Position numbers and translations under genes: made by a program. A DNA stretch of 6,770 bases, from NCBI GenBank assembly GCA_031257715.1, contig JAIROE010000118.1:1-6770 (forward strand). Reading direction: 5' to 3'. Source of the stretch: Treponema sp. (GTDB lineage Bacteria > Spirochaetota > Spirochaetia > Treponematales > Breznakiellaceae). Positions 6,540 through 6,770 of this stretch are shown here, piece after piece; position 1 is the stretch's first letter; every line of letters begins with the position of its first letter. Below the pieces are notes generated by a model. That model did not search any database and was not told where the DNA came from. It saw nothing but the letters and a program-made list of their open reading frames with translations.

Positions 6540-6622
6540 GCCGGCGTGGTGGAATGGTAGACACGGTAGACTCAAAATCTACTGGGGGCGACCCTGTAAG
6601 AGTTCAAGTCTCTTCGCCGGTA
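6540..6622 (+). tRNA. tRNA-Leu, anticodon CAA (reads UUG)
   Basis: 83-nt class II tRNA. Acceptor strands GCCGGCG (6540-6546) and CGCCGGT (6615-6621) pair with a G1-U72 wobble, as in some known tRNA-Leu genes, and A73 is the leucine discriminator base. The D-arm GGTGGAATGGTAGACAC is typical of tRNA-Leu. The anticodon stem GTAGA/TCTAC encloses the loop CTCAAAA, so the anticodon is CAA. A long variable arm follows (GGG-GGCGA-CCC-like stem), then the T-arm AAGAG-TTCAAGT-CTCTT. The 3' CCA is not encoded (TAAC follows), so it must be added enzymatically. The gene is divergent from the rhamnosidase gene. No clear promoter was found just upstream; TTGACG at 6525-6530 is too close to serve as its -35. 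Confidence 0.96.
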
Positions 6623-6636
6623 TAACGTGATTGGAA

Positions 6637-6728
6637 GGCGTGGTCCATACTCCGGAGCTTGCTCCGGAAAATTTACAACCCGTAGAAAAGGTGTAAACCG
6701 GTTTTCGTATCAGGGCATGGACCACGCC
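6637..6728. other. Unidentified branched inverted-repeat element just after the tRNA
   Basis: GGCGTGGTCCAT (6637-6648) and ATGGACCACGCC (6717-6728) form a perfect 12-bp closing stem. Inside is a hairpin TCCGGAGC/GCTCCGGA (6651-6668). A second arm can be drawn as CCC/GGG, GAAAA/TTTTC and GGT/ACC around a GTAA (GNRA-type) tetraloop (6679-6715). An alternative for that arm is TTTACA/TGTAAA (6672-6677 with 6692-6697). The result is a compact three-way junction of 92 nt starting 14 bp after the tRNA. No U-run follows, and I see no target-site duplication at its edges. It could be a structured RNA, a processing signal for the tRNA transcript, or a small mobile repeat. Confidence 0.6.
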
Positions 6729-6770
6729 AGTACAATAAATTTCCTATCCAACGAAGATACCCAGGAGCTT

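Noticed and set aside
6402..6575. 58-codon N-terminal extension of the rhamnosidase frame
   Set aside because: It runs antisense into the tRNA, crosses the promoter and lacks GH78 homology, while the ATG at 6401 has a near-perfect ribosome site.
6637..6728. Integron attC site or simple terminator after the tRNA
   Set aside because: The GTTRRRY and RYYYAAC ends of attC are missing, and no T-run follows the closing stem.

Overview
The window is a sugar-utilisation locus from a bacterium of roughly balanced G+C content. It reads as a carbohydrate importer of the CUT1 ABC class, a small AraC-type regulator and an intracellular alpha-L-rhamnosidase, followed by a leucine tRNA gene. A lipoprotein-type solute-binding protein, no encoded CCA on the tRNA and the general gene style would fit a spirochaete (Treponema-like) or a Firmicute. 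I cannot settle the taxon from the sequence, so treat it as a weak inference.

Layout, left to right. On the minus strand, reading leftward from about 2940, lies a transport operon: a good sigma-70 promoter (2947-2975), a leader of about 109 nt, a solute-binding lipoprotein (1530-2831), a MalF-like permease (596-1453) and a MalG-like permease that runs off the left edge (1-599). The two permeases overlap by ATGA; the binding protein and first permease are separated by 76 nt holding a long hairpin. The 556-bp gap 2832-3387 holds divergent control signals. Leftward it contains the transporter promoter, with a perfect 9-bp inverted repeat centred on its -35 box. Rightward it contains an extended -10 promoter, a hairpin-rich untranslated stretch and a strong intrinsic terminator, all before the regulator gene (3388-3759, plus strand). 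The regulator converges on the rhamnosidase gene (3741-6401, minus strand), and their 3' ends overlap by 19 bp. The rhamnosidase has its own extended -10 promoter and a near-ideal ribosome binding site. A tRNA-Leu(CAA) gene (6540-6622, plus strand) is divergent from it. After the tRNA, 6637-6728 folds into a compact branched structure closed by a perfect 12-bp stem; I do not recognise it.

How it works together (inference): the binding protein captures a rhamnose-containing oligosaccharide or glycoside, the permease pair imports it using an ATPase not seen here, and the rhamnosidase, which has no signal peptide, releases L-rhamnose in the cytoplasm. The AraC-type protein is the obvious candidate regulator. 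The least explained parts are the structured stretch 3066-3291 and the branched element after the tRNA.
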